Shown here piece by piece: positions 55,059 to 63,647 of a DNA stretch of 64,000 bases. The stretch spans positions 48,683 through 112,682 of the forward strand of contig NZ_KB907266.1 of NCBI RefSeq assembly GCF_000381905.1. The letters are read 5' to 3'. Position numbers and translations under genes: made by a program. Positions within the stretch are counted from its first letter, which is position 1, and every line of letters begins with the position of its first letter. Below the pieces are notes generated by a model that worked only from the letters and a program-made list of their open reading frames with translations, had not been told where the DNA came from and did not search any database. Origin of the DNA: Paenibacillus fonticola DSM 21315. GTDB lineage: Bacteria > Bacillota > Bacilli > Paenibacillales > Paenibacillaceae.

Positions 55059-57488
55059 GTGTTTGATAACAAAGAGAGCTTTAAGGATATGTTTAAGAAA
55101 GAGCTGGTCAGTCAATTAGGAAAGCCTGTACTGCAGGCTACGCATGCGGACGTATACCGCATATTGGGAATGCTGATCCGGGAGCGGATTGGTCCGGACT
55201 GGGCGAATACGAATCAGTCCTTGCAGGCAGCCAAGGCGCGGCAGGTGTATTACTTTTCGATGGAGTTTTTGATCGGCCGTCAGCTGGGGAACAATTTGCT
55301 GAATTTAGGCGTGCTGGAAATGGTTCGCGACGGTTTGGAGGAGTTGGGCTTTGATCTGGCAGCGGCCGAGGAGGAAGAGAATGATCCCGGTTTAGGAAAC
55401 GGGGGGTTAGGTCGCTTGGCCGCCTGCTTCCTTGATTCTCTAGCTGCCCAGCAACTGCCGGGCCACGGCTGTGGCATCCGTTACCGCTATGGGTTGTTCG
55501 AGCAGAAAATCATCGACGGACACCAGGTTGAGCTGCCCGATTACTGGCTGCAGCGAGGCAACGTCTGGGAAGTTTGCCGTGAGGATAAGAAGGTGGAGGT
55601 TCGTTTTGGCGGCCAAGTACATATGTCGGAAAGGGAGAATCGCCTTCAAATTGAACTAACAGACTATGAAAGCATTTGGGCAATTCCCTATGACATTCCG
55701 GTCGTCGGAAGCGGTTCGAGCCATGTAAATACGCTGCGTCTTTGGAGTGCCAGACCCGGCAATGAGCCGATTAAACCGCTGGCAAGTAAAGATGGCAGCT
55801 ACTATAATTATTTAAATTATTACCGATCCGTTGAATCGATATCTGAATTTCTGTATCCGGACGATTCTGAATATGAGGGCAAACAGTTGCGTTTGAAGCA
55901 GCAATATTTTTTGTGTTCTGCCGGATTGCAAAGTGTGCTGAGGACATATGACAAGCTGGGGCTGCCTGTACAATCTTTACCGGATAAAGTAGCTGTACAC
56001 ATCAATGATACGCATCCTACGCTCGTAATACCTGAGTTGATGCGGATTTTACTGGATGAGAAAGGCTGCTCATGGGAGCAGGCCTGGCATATTACGACCC
56101 GGACGGTATCGTATACGAATCACACTACTCTGAGCGAAGCGCTGGAAAAGTGGCCGGCCGGTATGCTGAAGCAACTGCTGCCCCGCATTTATATGATCAT
56201 AGAGGAAATCAATACCCGTTTCTGTGCGATGCTGCTGCAGCGTTATCCCGGGGAGCAGGAGCGAATATCCCAGCTGGCGATTATTTATGGCGATCAGATC
56301 CGCATGGCTAATTTAGCGATCGCAGGCAGCTACAGCGTGAATGGTGTGGCGGCACTTCATACTGAAATTTTGAAAAATCGTGAGATGAAGGTGTTTTACG
56401 AGCTTTATCCGGAAAAATTCAACAACAAGACGAACGGCATCTCGCACAGACGCTGGTTAATTCACGCCAATCCGGAGTTGGCGCGGCTCATTACCGAGGC
56501 GATCGGCACACGCTGGATTGCTCAGCCCCAGGAAATGATCGGCTTAATAAAATATGCCGGAGACCCCGGCTTTATGGAAAAAATAACCGAAGTCAGACGG
56601 AATAACAAACTGAAGCTGGCCAAATACGTTCAAGAAAAGCTGAGTATCCATATCGATCCGGACTCGATCTTTGATGTGCAGGCCAAGCGATTGCATGCAT
56701 ATAAACGGCAGTTGCTCAACGTGCTGCACATGATGCACTTATATAATCAGCTTAAGGATAACCCTTCGGCGGATATCGTACCGCGCACATTTCTGTTCAG
56801 CGCCAAAGCTGCACCCGGCTATTATTTGGCCAAAAGCATCATCAAGCTTATTAATACGGTGGCGGATGCCGTCAATCGGGACCATGCCGTACGCGAAAAA
56901 ATGAAGGTCGTTTTTCTGGAAAATTACTCGGTTTCCCTGGCGGAAAAAATAATTCCCGCCGCAGACATCAGTGAACAAATTTCTACGGCCGGGAAAGAAG
57001 CTTCCGGAACCGGCAATATGAAGTTCATGATGAATGGCTCGATTACAATTGGAACTTTAGATGGGGCCAATGTTGAAATGCATCAGATGCTGGGCGATGA
57101 TAATATGTTTCTGTTTGGCTTGAATGCCAAGCAGGTGATGGAGCATAATCAGAAGGGCGATTATTGCCCGCGGCATATTTATGAAGTGGATTCCAGGGTG
57201 AAGGAAGTAATGGATCAGCTGATCCATCCGGGCCGCTTTTGTGCAGAGGGACAACATTTTGAAGCGATTTACCAATCGGTGCTTCATCATCAGGATGAGT
57301 TTTTTGTGCTCAAGGATTTTTCGAGTTATGTGGAGGCGCACTTGCAAATTGATCTGGCATATCGAAATGCAAGTGAATGGACGAAGAAATCCATTATGAA
57401 TATTGCGCATTCTGGTAAATTTTCCAGTGATCAGACGATCAGGGAATATGCCTCTGGAATTTGGAGAATCGAGCCGCACGTTACTTGA
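55059..57488 (+). CDS. glgP: Glycogen/maltodextrin phosphorylase
   Basis: 809 residues from GTG 55059, behind GGGAGG. It splits alpha-1,4-glucan with phosphate to glucose 1-phosphate. Family landmarks: YYFSMEFLIGRQLGNNLLNLG, the acidic NDPGLGNGGLGRLAACFLDSLA, NDTHPTLVIPELMRIL, NGISHRRWL, VQAKRLHAYKRQLLN, and the PLP-lysine segment EASGTGNMKFMMNGSITIGTLDGANVEM near residue 655. No other glycogen genes (glgA, glgC) are adjacent. It stands between lysC and yqhV, where B. subtilis goes from efp to yqhV. Confidence 0.96.
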   Translation: MFDNKESFKDMFKKELVSQLGKPVLQATHADVYRILGMLIRERIGPDWANTNQSLQAAKARQVYYFSMEFLIGRQLGNNLLNLGVLEMVRDGLEELGFDLAAAEEEENDPGLGNGGLGRLAACFLDSLAAQQLPGHGCGIRYRYGLFEQKIIDGHQVELPDYWLQRGNVWEVCREDKKVEVRFGGQVHMSERENRLQIELTDYESIWAIPYDIPVVGSGSSHVNTLRLWSARPGNEPIKPLASKDGSYYNYLNYYRSVESISEFLYPDDSEYEGKQLRLKQQYFLCSAGLQSVLRTYDKLGLPVQSLPDKVAVHINDTHPTLVIPELMRILLDEKGCSWEQAWHITTRTVSYTNHTTLSEALEKWPAGMLKQLLPRIYMIIEEINTRFCAMLLQRYPGEQERISQLAIIYGDQIRMANLAIAGSYSVNGVAALHTEILKNREMKVFYELYPEKFNNKTNGISHRRWLIHANPELARLITEAIGTRWIAQPQEMIGLIKYAGDPGFMEKITEVRRNNKLKLAKYVQEKLSIHIDPDSIFDVQAKRLHAYKRQLLNVLHMMHLYNQLKDNPSADIVPRTFLFSAKAAPGYYLAKSIIKLINTVADAVNRDHAVREKMKVVFLENYSVSLAEKIIPAADISEQISTAGKEASGTGNMKFMMNGSITIGTLDGANVEMHQMLGDDNMFLFGLNAKQVMEHNQKGDYCPRHIYEVDSRVKEVMDQLIHPGRFCAEGQHFEAIYQSVLHHQDEFFVLKDFSSYVEAHLQIDLAYRNASEWTKKSIMNIAHSGKFSSDQTIREYASGIWRIEPHVT

Positions 57489-57514
57489 GGGAGAGACAAT
57501 TAGCCGATATTTTG

Positions 57515-57550
57515 GAAGGTCACCGTTTATTCGGGGCCTTCTTTCTATTT
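57515..57550 (+). terminator. Imperfect terminator after glgP
   Basis: GAAGG...CCG pairs with CGG...CCTTC around an internal mismatch, followed by TTTC and a T-rich run. Confidence 0.5.
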
Positions 57551-57685
57551 TTTTAGATTATAGAATTTATACATTTTCAGCGAATCTGAACAATTCTATA
57601 ATCGCAAGAAAAACTTATAAATAAAAAGAGATGAAAGGGCATAAAGATAAGAGAAACATGGACAAGAGGGGGTGTTCTGGAAGCT

Positions 57686-57952
57686 ATGCTTGATAAATAC
57701 GTAACTAGCATGGCAGCTATCCGCATCATATCCGGCTCCATCGAAATTATTGCAGCACTCGTCATGTTTAGGCTTGGCCGCATCGATAAGGCACTGGCGG
57801 TAAACGCTATGCTTGCCTTTGTAGGGCCAACCGTGCTGATGGTAACGACGATGATCGGGCTTGCCGGAATAGCGGATAAACTGTCATGGAATAAAATGAT
57901 ATGGATTGGATGCGGTATTTCGTGTCTCTTAATCGGGATTTTGAAGAAATGA
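57686..57952 (+). CDS. yqhV: YqhV-like small membrane protein (DUF2619)
   Basis: 88 residues, ribosome site GAGGGGG. Three hydrophobic stretches: MAAIRIISGSIEIIAALVMFRLG, NAMLAFVGPTVLMVTTMIGLAGI and IWIGCGISCLLIGIL. Length, helices and place right before spoIIIAA match B. subtilis YqhV. Function unknown, probably sporulation-linked by context only. Confidence 0.85.
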   Translation: MLDKYVTSMAAIRIISGSIEIIAALVMFRLGRIDKALAVNAMLAFVGPTVLMVTTMIGLAGIADKLSWNKMIWIGCGISCLLIGILKK

Positions 57953-57965
57953 TAGATTTCCCGGC

Positions 57966-57993
57966 ATAAAGATCAAGTACAGGCCATACACAT
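57966..57993 (+). promoter_or_regulatory. Candidate sigma-E promoter of the spoIIIA operon
   Basis: ATA (57966-57968), 16 bp, then CATACACAT (57985-57993) resembles the mother-cell sigma-E consensus (ATA, 16-18 bp, CATACANT). In B. subtilis the operon is sigma-E dependent. Confidence 0.6.
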
Positions 57994-58067
57994 GAGATAT
58001 AGCTTCAGTAAGGCGAACCGCCTTTAGTTACAGGAAAAACAAGCCTTATTCTTTTGGGGGTACAACG

Positions 58068-59069
58068 ATGAAAAATTGTAGCTGGATGACTGTATTTCCC
58101 GAAAATATCCGTTCCCTATTACTCAAGCTGCCGCCTGCTTTGTTCTCAGGCCTGGAGGAAATCCGGCTGCGGGAGGGGCGTCCATTGGAGCTGAATGCCG
58201 CCGGCCGCCATTATTTCCTGACTTCTGCAGGCGGGATAACTAGCGATCCCTCCGCTGCCTTCAAGCCAGGCAAGCAGGAGAGCAACCGCCTTCTCGACCT
58301 GATTACGAATCATTCCTTGTACACGATGGAGGAGGAGCTGCGTAAAGGTTTTATTACTATTGCCGGCGGTCACCGTATTGGTTTGGCGGGCAGAACGGTA
58401 CTGAGCGGAGGCAAAGTTGAGCATCTAAGGGATATTAGCGGTTTTAACGTTCGCATTGCAAGGGAAGTGCCTGGTATAGGCGACGGCATTTTGCCCAAGC
58501 TGCTTGACTTTAAGCACAGAAGCATTCATCATACTTTGATTTTGTCCCCGCCGCAGCAAGGGAAGACGACATTGATCCGCGACTTAGCCAGGGGGATTAG
58601 CAGCGGCGCATGGCAGCATCCGGACGCAAAATGGCCAGGCCTTAAAGTGGCGATCATTGACGAGCGCTCCGAGATTGCCGGGAGCAGGCGCGGGGTGCCG
58701 AGCTTCGATGTCGGTCCGCGGACGGATGTGATGGACGGCTGCCCGAAGGCGGAAGGAATCATGATGATGATTCGCTCCATGTCACCGGACGTTATTATCG
58801 TAGATGAAATCGGCCGCCCGGAAGATGCAGATGCTCTGGCTGAAGCGCTTCATGCCGGCGTCAAAGTCATTGCCACTGCCCACGGTTCTGACGTCCATGA
58901 GCTAGCTTTACGCCCCGCGTTGTCCAAGCTGGCCGATCCGCCTTTTTTTGAAATATACGCTGTTATTAAACGAAATGACAGCGGGCTTGCTTTTCGTCTA
59001 TGGGATGACAAGCTCAGGGGAATATATGACGGAGAGGCAGCACGGAAAGGCAGGGAGAAATATGGTTAA
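58068..59069 (+). CDS. spoIIIAA: Stage III sporulation protein AA, ATPase
   Basis: 333 residues. A secretion-type AAA ATPase: Walker A SPPQQGKTTLIRDLARG (about 161-177), Walker B DVIIVDEIGRPEDADALAEAL, and a downstream HGSDVHELALRP segment. SpoIIIAA sits on the mother-cell side of the SpoIIIA-SpoIIQ channel (feeding tube) and is thought to power it. Ribosome site GGGGG. First gene of the seven seen here; overlaps spoIIIAB by 8 bases. Confidence 0.95.
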   Translation: MKNCSWMTVFPENIRSLLLKLPPALFSGLEEIRLREGRPLELNAAGRHYFLTSAGGITSDPSAAFKPGKQESNRLLDLITNHSLYTMEEELRKGFITIAGGHRIGLAGRTVLSGGKVEHLRDISGFNVRIAREVPGIGDGILPKLLDFKHRSIHHTLILSPPQQGKTTLIRDLARGISSGAWQHPDAKWPGLKVAIIDERSEIAGSRRGVPSFDVGPRTDVMDGCPKAEGIMMMIRSMSPDVIIVDEIGRPEDADALAEALHAGVKVIATAHGSDVHELALRPALSKLADPPFFEIYAVIKRNDSGLAFRLWDDKLRGIYDGEAARKGREKYG

Positions 59070-59580
59070 AATGCTGGGCGCAGCCTTGATTGTCCTTGCG
59101 GCAACCTTATTCGGTTTTGCGAAGGCAAGGCAGTTTGCCAGCCGCCCCGCTCAAATCCGTCATCTGATCTTGGCGCTGAAAAGGCTGGAGACCGAAATCA
59201 TGTATGGCTTTACACCGCTGCCGGATGCTTTGCAGCGCATCGCTAATCAGTGCAGTGAACCGGTCAAGTCCCTCATGGAGGGAGCAGCGGGCAACATGAC
59301 TCCGCCACTGAACTGGACCGCGCAGCAAAGCTTGCAGCACGCCATAGAGACGGGATGGAAGCACACGGCGATGAAATCTGCGGAGAAGGATGTGATGCTT
59401 CAGCTTGGATTCACTTTAGGGACAAGCGACCGGAAAAACCAGATCGGGCATATTGCGACGGCGATCCGCCAGCTGGAGAGCGAGGAACAGGCCGCCCGAG
59501 AAGAACAAGCCCGCTACGAAAAAATGTCCAGAAGTCTGGGACTGCTTGGCGGAGCGTTTATCGTTATTTTGCTCTATTGA
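59062..59580 (+). CDS. spoIIIAB: Stage III sporulation protein AB
   Basis: 172 residues from ATG 59062, matching the B. subtilis length; an in-frame ATG at 58948 within spoIIIAA is rejected. One N-terminal helix (VKMLGAALIVLAATLFGFAKARQF), a helical body with RPAQIRHLILALKRLETEIMYGFTPLPDALQRIA, and a C-terminal helix (RSLGLLGGAFIVILLY). It resembles type II secretion GspF. It couples translationally to spoIIIAA. Confidence 0.94.
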   Translation: MVKMLGAALIVLAATLFGFAKARQFASRPAQIRHLILALKRLETEIMYGFTPLPDALQRIANQCSEPVKSLMEGAAGNMTPPLNWTAQQSLQHAIETGWKHTAMKSAEKDVMLQLGFTLGTSDRKNQIGHIATAIRQLESEEQAAREEQARYEKMSRSLGLLGGAFIVILLY

Positions 59581-59644
59581 TGATGATTCCCCTCTACATC
59601 CTCGATGATTGTCACTGCAAAATTGATCGTGAGGTGCCATATCA

Positions 59645-59848
59645 ATGAACTTAGAAGTGAACGCCATCTTTCAAATTGCCGGGATTGGCATCATTGTTGC
59701 CATGATACACACGGTGCTCAAACAAATGGGCAAAGAAGACATGGCGCATTGGGTGACCGTGATCGGCTTCGTCGTTGTACTGTTTATGGTGATCCGATTG
59801 CTGGACAATCTGTTTCAGGAAATTAAATCGATCTTTTTATTCCAGTAG
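59645..59848 (+). CDS. spoIIIAC: Stage III sporulation protein AC
   Basis: 67 residues with two membrane helices (IFQIAGIGIIVAMIHTVLKQMGKEDMAHWVTVIGFVVVLFMVIRLLDNLF). Size and the GKED loop match the family. Component of the SpoIIIA channel membrane base. It precedes spoIIIAD by 11 bp. Confidence 0.94.
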   Translation: MNLEVNAIFQIAGIGIIVAMIHTVLKQMGKEDMAHWVTVIGFVVVLFMVIRLLDNLFQEIKSIFLFQ

Positions 59849-59859
59849 GTGATCCGGCA

Positions 59860-60249
59860 GTGGAAATGATACAGATCGTAGGATTGGGGTTAATCGCCAC
59901 CATACTCATTCTGATCATCAAGGAACAGAAGCCGATGTTTGCATTTCTGATCGCTGTCTCCACAGGCATCATGATATTTATGTATCTGGTCGGCAAAATT
60001 GGCGGAATCATCGAAGTATTGGAGCAGCTAGCCGAATCCTCCGGTGTTCAGATGATTTATCTCAAGACGATATTGAAAATTATCGGCATTGCCTACATCG
60101 CTGAATTTGGAGCGCAGATTGTGAGAGATGCCGGTCAGGATAGCATCGCTTCCAAAATCGAACTGGCTGGGAAGGTACTAATCATGGTGCTGGCAATTCC
60201 GATTATCAGCATTATTATCGAAACCGTGATAAAGATGCTGCCTGTTTAA
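59860..60249 (+). CDS. spoIIIAD: Stage III sporulation protein AD
   Basis: 129 residues from GTG 59860 after TAGGTGAT; ATG 59866 is an alternative. Three or four hydrophobic helices (IVGLGLIATILILIIKEQKPMFAFLIAVSTGIMIFMYLVGKIGGIIEVLEQLAE, ILKIIGIAYIAEFGAQIVRDAGQ, VLIMVLAIPIISIIIETVIKMLP). The EFGAQIVRDAGQ motif is typical of AD. Confidence 0.94.
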   Translation: MEMIQIVGLGLIATILILIIKEQKPMFAFLIAVSTGIMIFMYLVGKIGGIIEVLEQLAESSGVQMIYLKTILKIIGIAYIAEFGAQIVRDAGQDSIASKIELAGKVLIMVLAIPIISIIIETVIKMLPV

Positions 60250-60266
60250 CGAAATGGGGACAAGGG

Positions 60267-61469
60267 ATGAAGATGACGGAACTGACTTGGCGACAACGTT
60301 CATTGATAATGATTGTCCTCGGAATTTTCATGTTGTGGCCATTACCGCATACTGCTGCAGAAGCAGAGGATGGATGGTTGAAGAGTCAGGCAGAGGAACT
60401 GCCTACGGATCAGGTGGAATCCTATTGGCAGGAGCTTATGAAGGAATATGGCGGTTTTTTTCCCGATCAGAACATCCCTTCGTTTATGGATATGCTGCTT
60501 CAGGACGGGGATGGGAACAAAGATGTGTTTAGTGTGAAAACAGGCCTGACTGGCCTGATGAAATATATGTGGCATGAGGTGTTGTACAGCGGGCATATAT
60601 TGGCGACCATCGTACTGCTATCCGTGTTCAGCAGCATTCTGGAAACGCTGCAGTCGGCGTTTGAGCGAAAACAGGTCAGCAAGGTCGCTTATGCCATTTG
60701 TTATATGGTCATTCTTATTTTGGCCATTAATAGTTTTCATGTCGCGATTACGTACGCTACAGAAGCGATTCGAAGCATGGTTGATTTTATGATGGCGATG
60801 GTACCGCTGCTCTTCATGCTGCTTGCCTCCCTTGGCAACATGGTGACCGTCTCCGTCACTCATCCGCTCGTTGTTTTCATGGTTCATACTGTAGGGACTG
60901 TCGTTTACTCGATCGTATTTCCATTATTGTTCTTCTCGGCTGTTCTGCACATCGTAAGCTCGTTATCTGAGAAGTACAAGCTGACTCAACTCGCCAATCT
61001 GCTGCGGACGATAAGCATGTCGCTGCTCGGGGTAATGCTGACGATATTTTTGGGCGTTATTTCCGTCAGAGGAATTACCGGGTCGATTGCGGATGGCGTG
61101 ACACTGCGGGCGGCCAAGTATTTAACCGGCAATTTCGTTCCGGTCGTAGGCAAAGTGTTCGCCGACGCAACGGACACTGTCATTTCAGCATCCTTGCTGG
61201 TCAAAAATTCGATCGGCCTGGTCGGGGTCATCATCTTGTTGTTTTTGTGCGCGTTCCCGGCGATAAAGATTATCACGTTAGCACTGATCTACAATTTATC
61301 GGCGGCTGTAATGCAACCGCTTGGAGAGACGCCAATCGTAACTTGCCTCGAGACGATCGGGAAAAGCATGATCTATGTGTTTGCTGCCCTTGCAGCGGTA
61401 GGCCTGATGTTCTTTCTGGCCATTACGATTATGCTGACTGCAGGCAATGTAACAGTGATGATGAGATAA
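60267..61469 (+). CDS. spoIIIAE: Stage III sporulation protein AE
   Basis: 400 residues. A signal-like N-terminus (LIMIVLGIFMLWPLPHTAAEAE) precedes an extracytoplasmic segment (about 30-100) and seven or so membrane helices. Characteristic stretches include VKTGLTGLMKYMWHEVLYSGHILATIVLLSVFSSILETLQSAFE and SVRGITGSIADGVTLRAAKYLTGNFVPVVGKVFADATDTVISASLLVKN. Membrane component of the channel base. Confidence 0.94.
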   Translation: MKMTELTWRQRSLIMIVLGIFMLWPLPHTAAEAEDGWLKSQAEELPTDQVESYWQELMKEYGGFFPDQNIPSFMDMLLQDGDGNKDVFSVKTGLTGLMKYMWHEVLYSGHILATIVLLSVFSSILETLQSAFERKQVSKVAYAICYMVILILAINSFHVAITYATEAIRSMVDFMMAMVPLLFMLLASLGNMVTVSVTHPLVVFMVHTVGTVVYSIVFPLLFFSAVLHIVSSLSEKYKLTQLANLLRTISMSLLGVMLTIFLGVISVRGITGSIADGVTLRAAKYLTGNFVPVVGKVFADATDTVISASLLVKNSIGLVGVIILLFLCAFPAIKIITLALIYNLSAAVMQPLGETPIVTCLETIGKSMIYVFAALAAVGLMFFLAITIMLTAGNVTVMMR

Positions 61470-61483
61470 GGCGGTGAGCTTGA

Positions 61484-62545
61484 ATGGCCTGGCTTGCACA
61501 ATGGTTGAAGGAAATCATTTTTGTAGTTCTGATGGCTGCTTTCATCGACCTGCTGCTTCCAAATCGTTCGATGGAGAGATATGTGAAACTGGTCGTAAGC
61601 TTACTTATTTTACTCACTTTAATCTCACCAGTCATGCGTATCTTTTCTCCGGAAGCGGAAAAAAAACTAGATCTTTCTTTTATGGATCAGTCTGGGGAGG
61701 AGTCTTCGGCTGACGTTACCACGGAAGAAATATTGCGGCAGGGGGAGCAACTGCGGATGAAGCGTGAACAGGAAGCGATGCAGTGGGCAAGCGAGCAAGC
61801 GGCGAAGCAAATGCAAGAGCAGATCGAGCGGGAAACAGGTCAAACCGTGGAGCGAGTTGTCGTGAAGCTGGAGGAGGCCGGGGAACGAGCGGAAGATAAG
61901 CTCAAATCCTCTGACAATGCAGACGGGTTAAGTATTCAAGCGGTAGAAGTTTATATTTTGCAGGATAACAGTGCGGAAGAGCATGGCTATGCAGGAATTG
62001 TGCATGGAGCGGTTGATGTGTCTGAAGCGTCTGGAGTGCCTAAAATGCCTGAAGTGCCTGGAGTGCCTGGAGTGCTTAAAGTGTCAGGAACGTCTGAATC
62101 GTCTGGAGCGTCTGGAGTATTTGAAGGGTTTAAAGAGTCAAAATCGTCTGGAGTGTCTGAAAAACCTAAAGCATTGGAAGCACTTGAAGCAGCTAGAGCA
62201 TCAAAGGTATATGAAGCATCTGAAGCAGCTGAAGATCATGGGAACTCTAATGAACGCCAGCGTAATGAAACATCACGATTTGCGATTGCTCCGATTGAGC
62301 CTGTTCATATTGAAGTGTCAGAACCGCTCGAATTGTCCGGCCAGATACAAATGTCTGCACAGAATGAAGTGTCCAGGCAGTCCGGGGGAAACGAGACACA
62401 AGGCCAGTATAATTCTTCCGGCAATCTAGGCCAGCAGGTCACAAGCTCATATAGTTTGACAAGGCATATTAGCGACATCATATTTCGCGAATGGGGCATT
62501 CCCGGAAATGTAGTGCATGTCATCGTAAATGGAAATGACGAGTAG
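61484..62545 (+). CDS. spoIIIAF: Stage III sporulation protein AF with an internal repeat expansion
   Basis: 353 residues, far longer than B. subtilis SpoIIIAF (about 206). Two N-terminal membrane helices (WLAQWLKEIIFVVLMAAFIDLLLP and VKLVVSLLILLTLISPVMRIF) and a periplasm-facing helical part with KREQEAMQWASEQAAKQMQEQIERETGQ and a VVVKLEEAG strand are normal. A run of 24 tripeptides from about residue 179 to 250, coded by 9-bp repeats, then a Ser/Gln/Asn-rich stretch, separates this from a conserved C-terminal end (TRHISDIIFREWGIPGNVVHVIVNGNDE). The insert probably forms a flexible linker. Confidence 0.9.
   Translation: MAWLAQWLKEIIFVVLMAAFIDLLLPNRSMERYVKLVVSLLILLTLISPVMRIFSPEAEKKLDLSFMDQSGEESSADVTTEEILRQGEQLRMKREQEAMQWASEQAAKQMQEQIERETGQTVERVVVKLEEAGERAEDKLKSSDNADGLSIQAVEVYILQDNSAEEHGYAGIVHGAVDVSEASGVPKMPEVPGVPGVLKVSGTSESSGASGVFEGFKESKSSGVSEKPKALEALEAARASKVYEASEAAEDHGNSNERQRNETSRFAIAPIEPVHIEVSEPLELSGQIQMSAQNEVSRQSGGNETQGQYNSSGNLGQQVTSSYSLTRHISDIIFREWGIPGNVVHVIVNGNDE
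62018..62233 (+). repeat. 24 tandem 9-bp units inside spoIIIAF
   Basis: From GTGTCTGAA at 62018 to GCAGCTGAA ending at 62233 the sequence divides exactly into 24 nonamers of pattern [GA][TC][GA][TC]CT[GA][AG]A and close variants, each encoding a tripeptide such as Val-Ser-Glu, Ala-Ser-Gly or Val-Pro-Gly. Confidence 0.93.
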
Positions 62546-62560
62546 CAAGGGGGGATGAAA

Positions 62561-63202
62561 ATGCTGAAATGGTGGAAGAAGCTCGAACAGCTCCTCGGAC
62601 AAGGGATGGATGGGAAGAAGAAACTGAACACTTATCGAATACTGATTATTCTCGGACTAATCGGCGTAGCGATCATGCTGTTCAATTCGTTTGTAAATGT
62701 GAAGAAAATCGATTCAGGCGGAGCAGGGAGAGAGCCACCGGCAGAGCAGCAGGTTTTGATGTCCAGCCCTGATCCGGCAACTGCTGAAGGCACTTTCGAG
62801 GCCATAGAACAATCACTGGAAAATAAGACTAAGGAAATATTGGAGAAAATAGTCGGAGTCGGCTCGGTTGATGTTCTTGTAACGATTGACTCCACGGAAG
62901 AGCTCATCATCGGACGAAATACGAAGGACATGCAGCAATTAACGGAGGAAAACGATAGGGACGGGGGAAAAAGGCATATTACCCAGTATACCCGAGACGG
63001 TCAAATTGTGACGAATGAAGAGAGCGGAAATGAAAAGCCCATCGTGACGAAAAAAATCAAACCTAAAGTGCGCGGTGTATTGATCGTGGCAAGAGGAGCC
63101 GAGAATAAAACGGTGAAAAGCTTGATTGTCGATGCGGTGGAGAAAGGGCTTAACGTTCCGGAATACCGGATTTCAGTCGTTCCTCGAAAGCAGACTCAAT
63201 AA
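62561..63202 (+). CDS. spoIIIAG: Stage III sporulation protein AG
   Basis: 213 residues from ATG 62561; ATG 62555 is directly on the AAGGGGGG ribosome site. One membrane helix (YRILIILGLIGVAIMLFNSFVNV) and a C-terminal ring-building domain with EILEKIVGVGSVDVLVTIDSTEELIIGRNTK and KIKPKVRGVLIVARGAENKTVKSLIVDAVEKGLNVPEYRISVVPR. AG oligomerises into a large ring in the intermembrane space of the forespore. It starts 15 bp after spoIIIAF; its usual partner spoIIIAH is not directly downstream. Confidence 0.95.
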   Translation: MLKWWKKLEQLLGQGMDGKKKLNTYRILIILGLIGVAIMLFNSFVNVKKIDSGGAGREPPAEQQVLMSSPDPATAEGTFEAIEQSLENKTKEILEKIVGVGSVDVLVTIDSTEELIIGRNTKDMQQLTEENDRDGGKRHITQYTRDGQIVTNEESGNEKPIVTKKIKPKVRGVLIVARGAENKTVKSLIVDAVEKGLNVPEYRISVVPRKQTQ

Positions 63203-63221
63203 GCGCCAAATGAACAGATAC

Positions 63222-63490
63222 AGTAAGCCTTAGAGAGCAGAAGAGCTAAGACCCAAGGAACAGAAGAGCTAAGACTCAGAGAACAGGGCAGTATGCTCTG
63301 GAGATAAGGAAAGCAATAAGTACTCAGAATCAAAAAGCAACAAGCCTTGGAGAACGGGAACAAATCCCCTTGGGTCAAGAGCAATACGCCTCCGCGAACA
63401 GGACAATATACCTTAGAGCCAAAGGAGCAACAAGTCACAGAGAACAGGTGTGGTATGTCCAAGGGTCAAAGAACTCAAAGTACCTGGGTG
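63222..63490 (+). repeat. Degenerate 20-26-bp tandem array downstream of spoIIIAG
   Basis: About 11 units can be laid out with approximate pattern ACAGRRGCAATAAGNCTCNGAGA: for instance ACAGAAGAGCTAAGACTCAGAGA, then ACAGGGCAGTATGCTCTGGAGA, and later ACAGGACAATATACCTTAGAGCC. Units vary from 20 to 26 bp and are 60-90% alike. The stretch is purine-rich on the plus strand and shows no credible gene. Confidence 0.75.
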
Positions 63491-63647
63491 GCAAATTGTG
63501 TATAAATCTCAGGGGGACAGCAATAGGATGCTCCGGAATGCAGCGGCCGGAAACTAGGAATAGTAAGGAGACAAGAATATGGATGATTAAAATTATTTAA
63601 CTTTTGCAGATAAAAAGAGTTTGAATCTAGGTGTAAGTGGTGAGAAG

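Noticed and set aside
61971..62429. Leu/Cys/Lys-repeat frame (LECLKCLECLE pattern) overlapping spoIIIAF
   Set aside because: It is the +1 reading of the 9-bp repeat; any frame stays open across such repeats. No credible start site.
63370..63600. 76-codon frame in the array after spoIIIAG
   Set aside because: Lies in degenerate repeats, lacks a ribosome site, and the residues show no family pattern.
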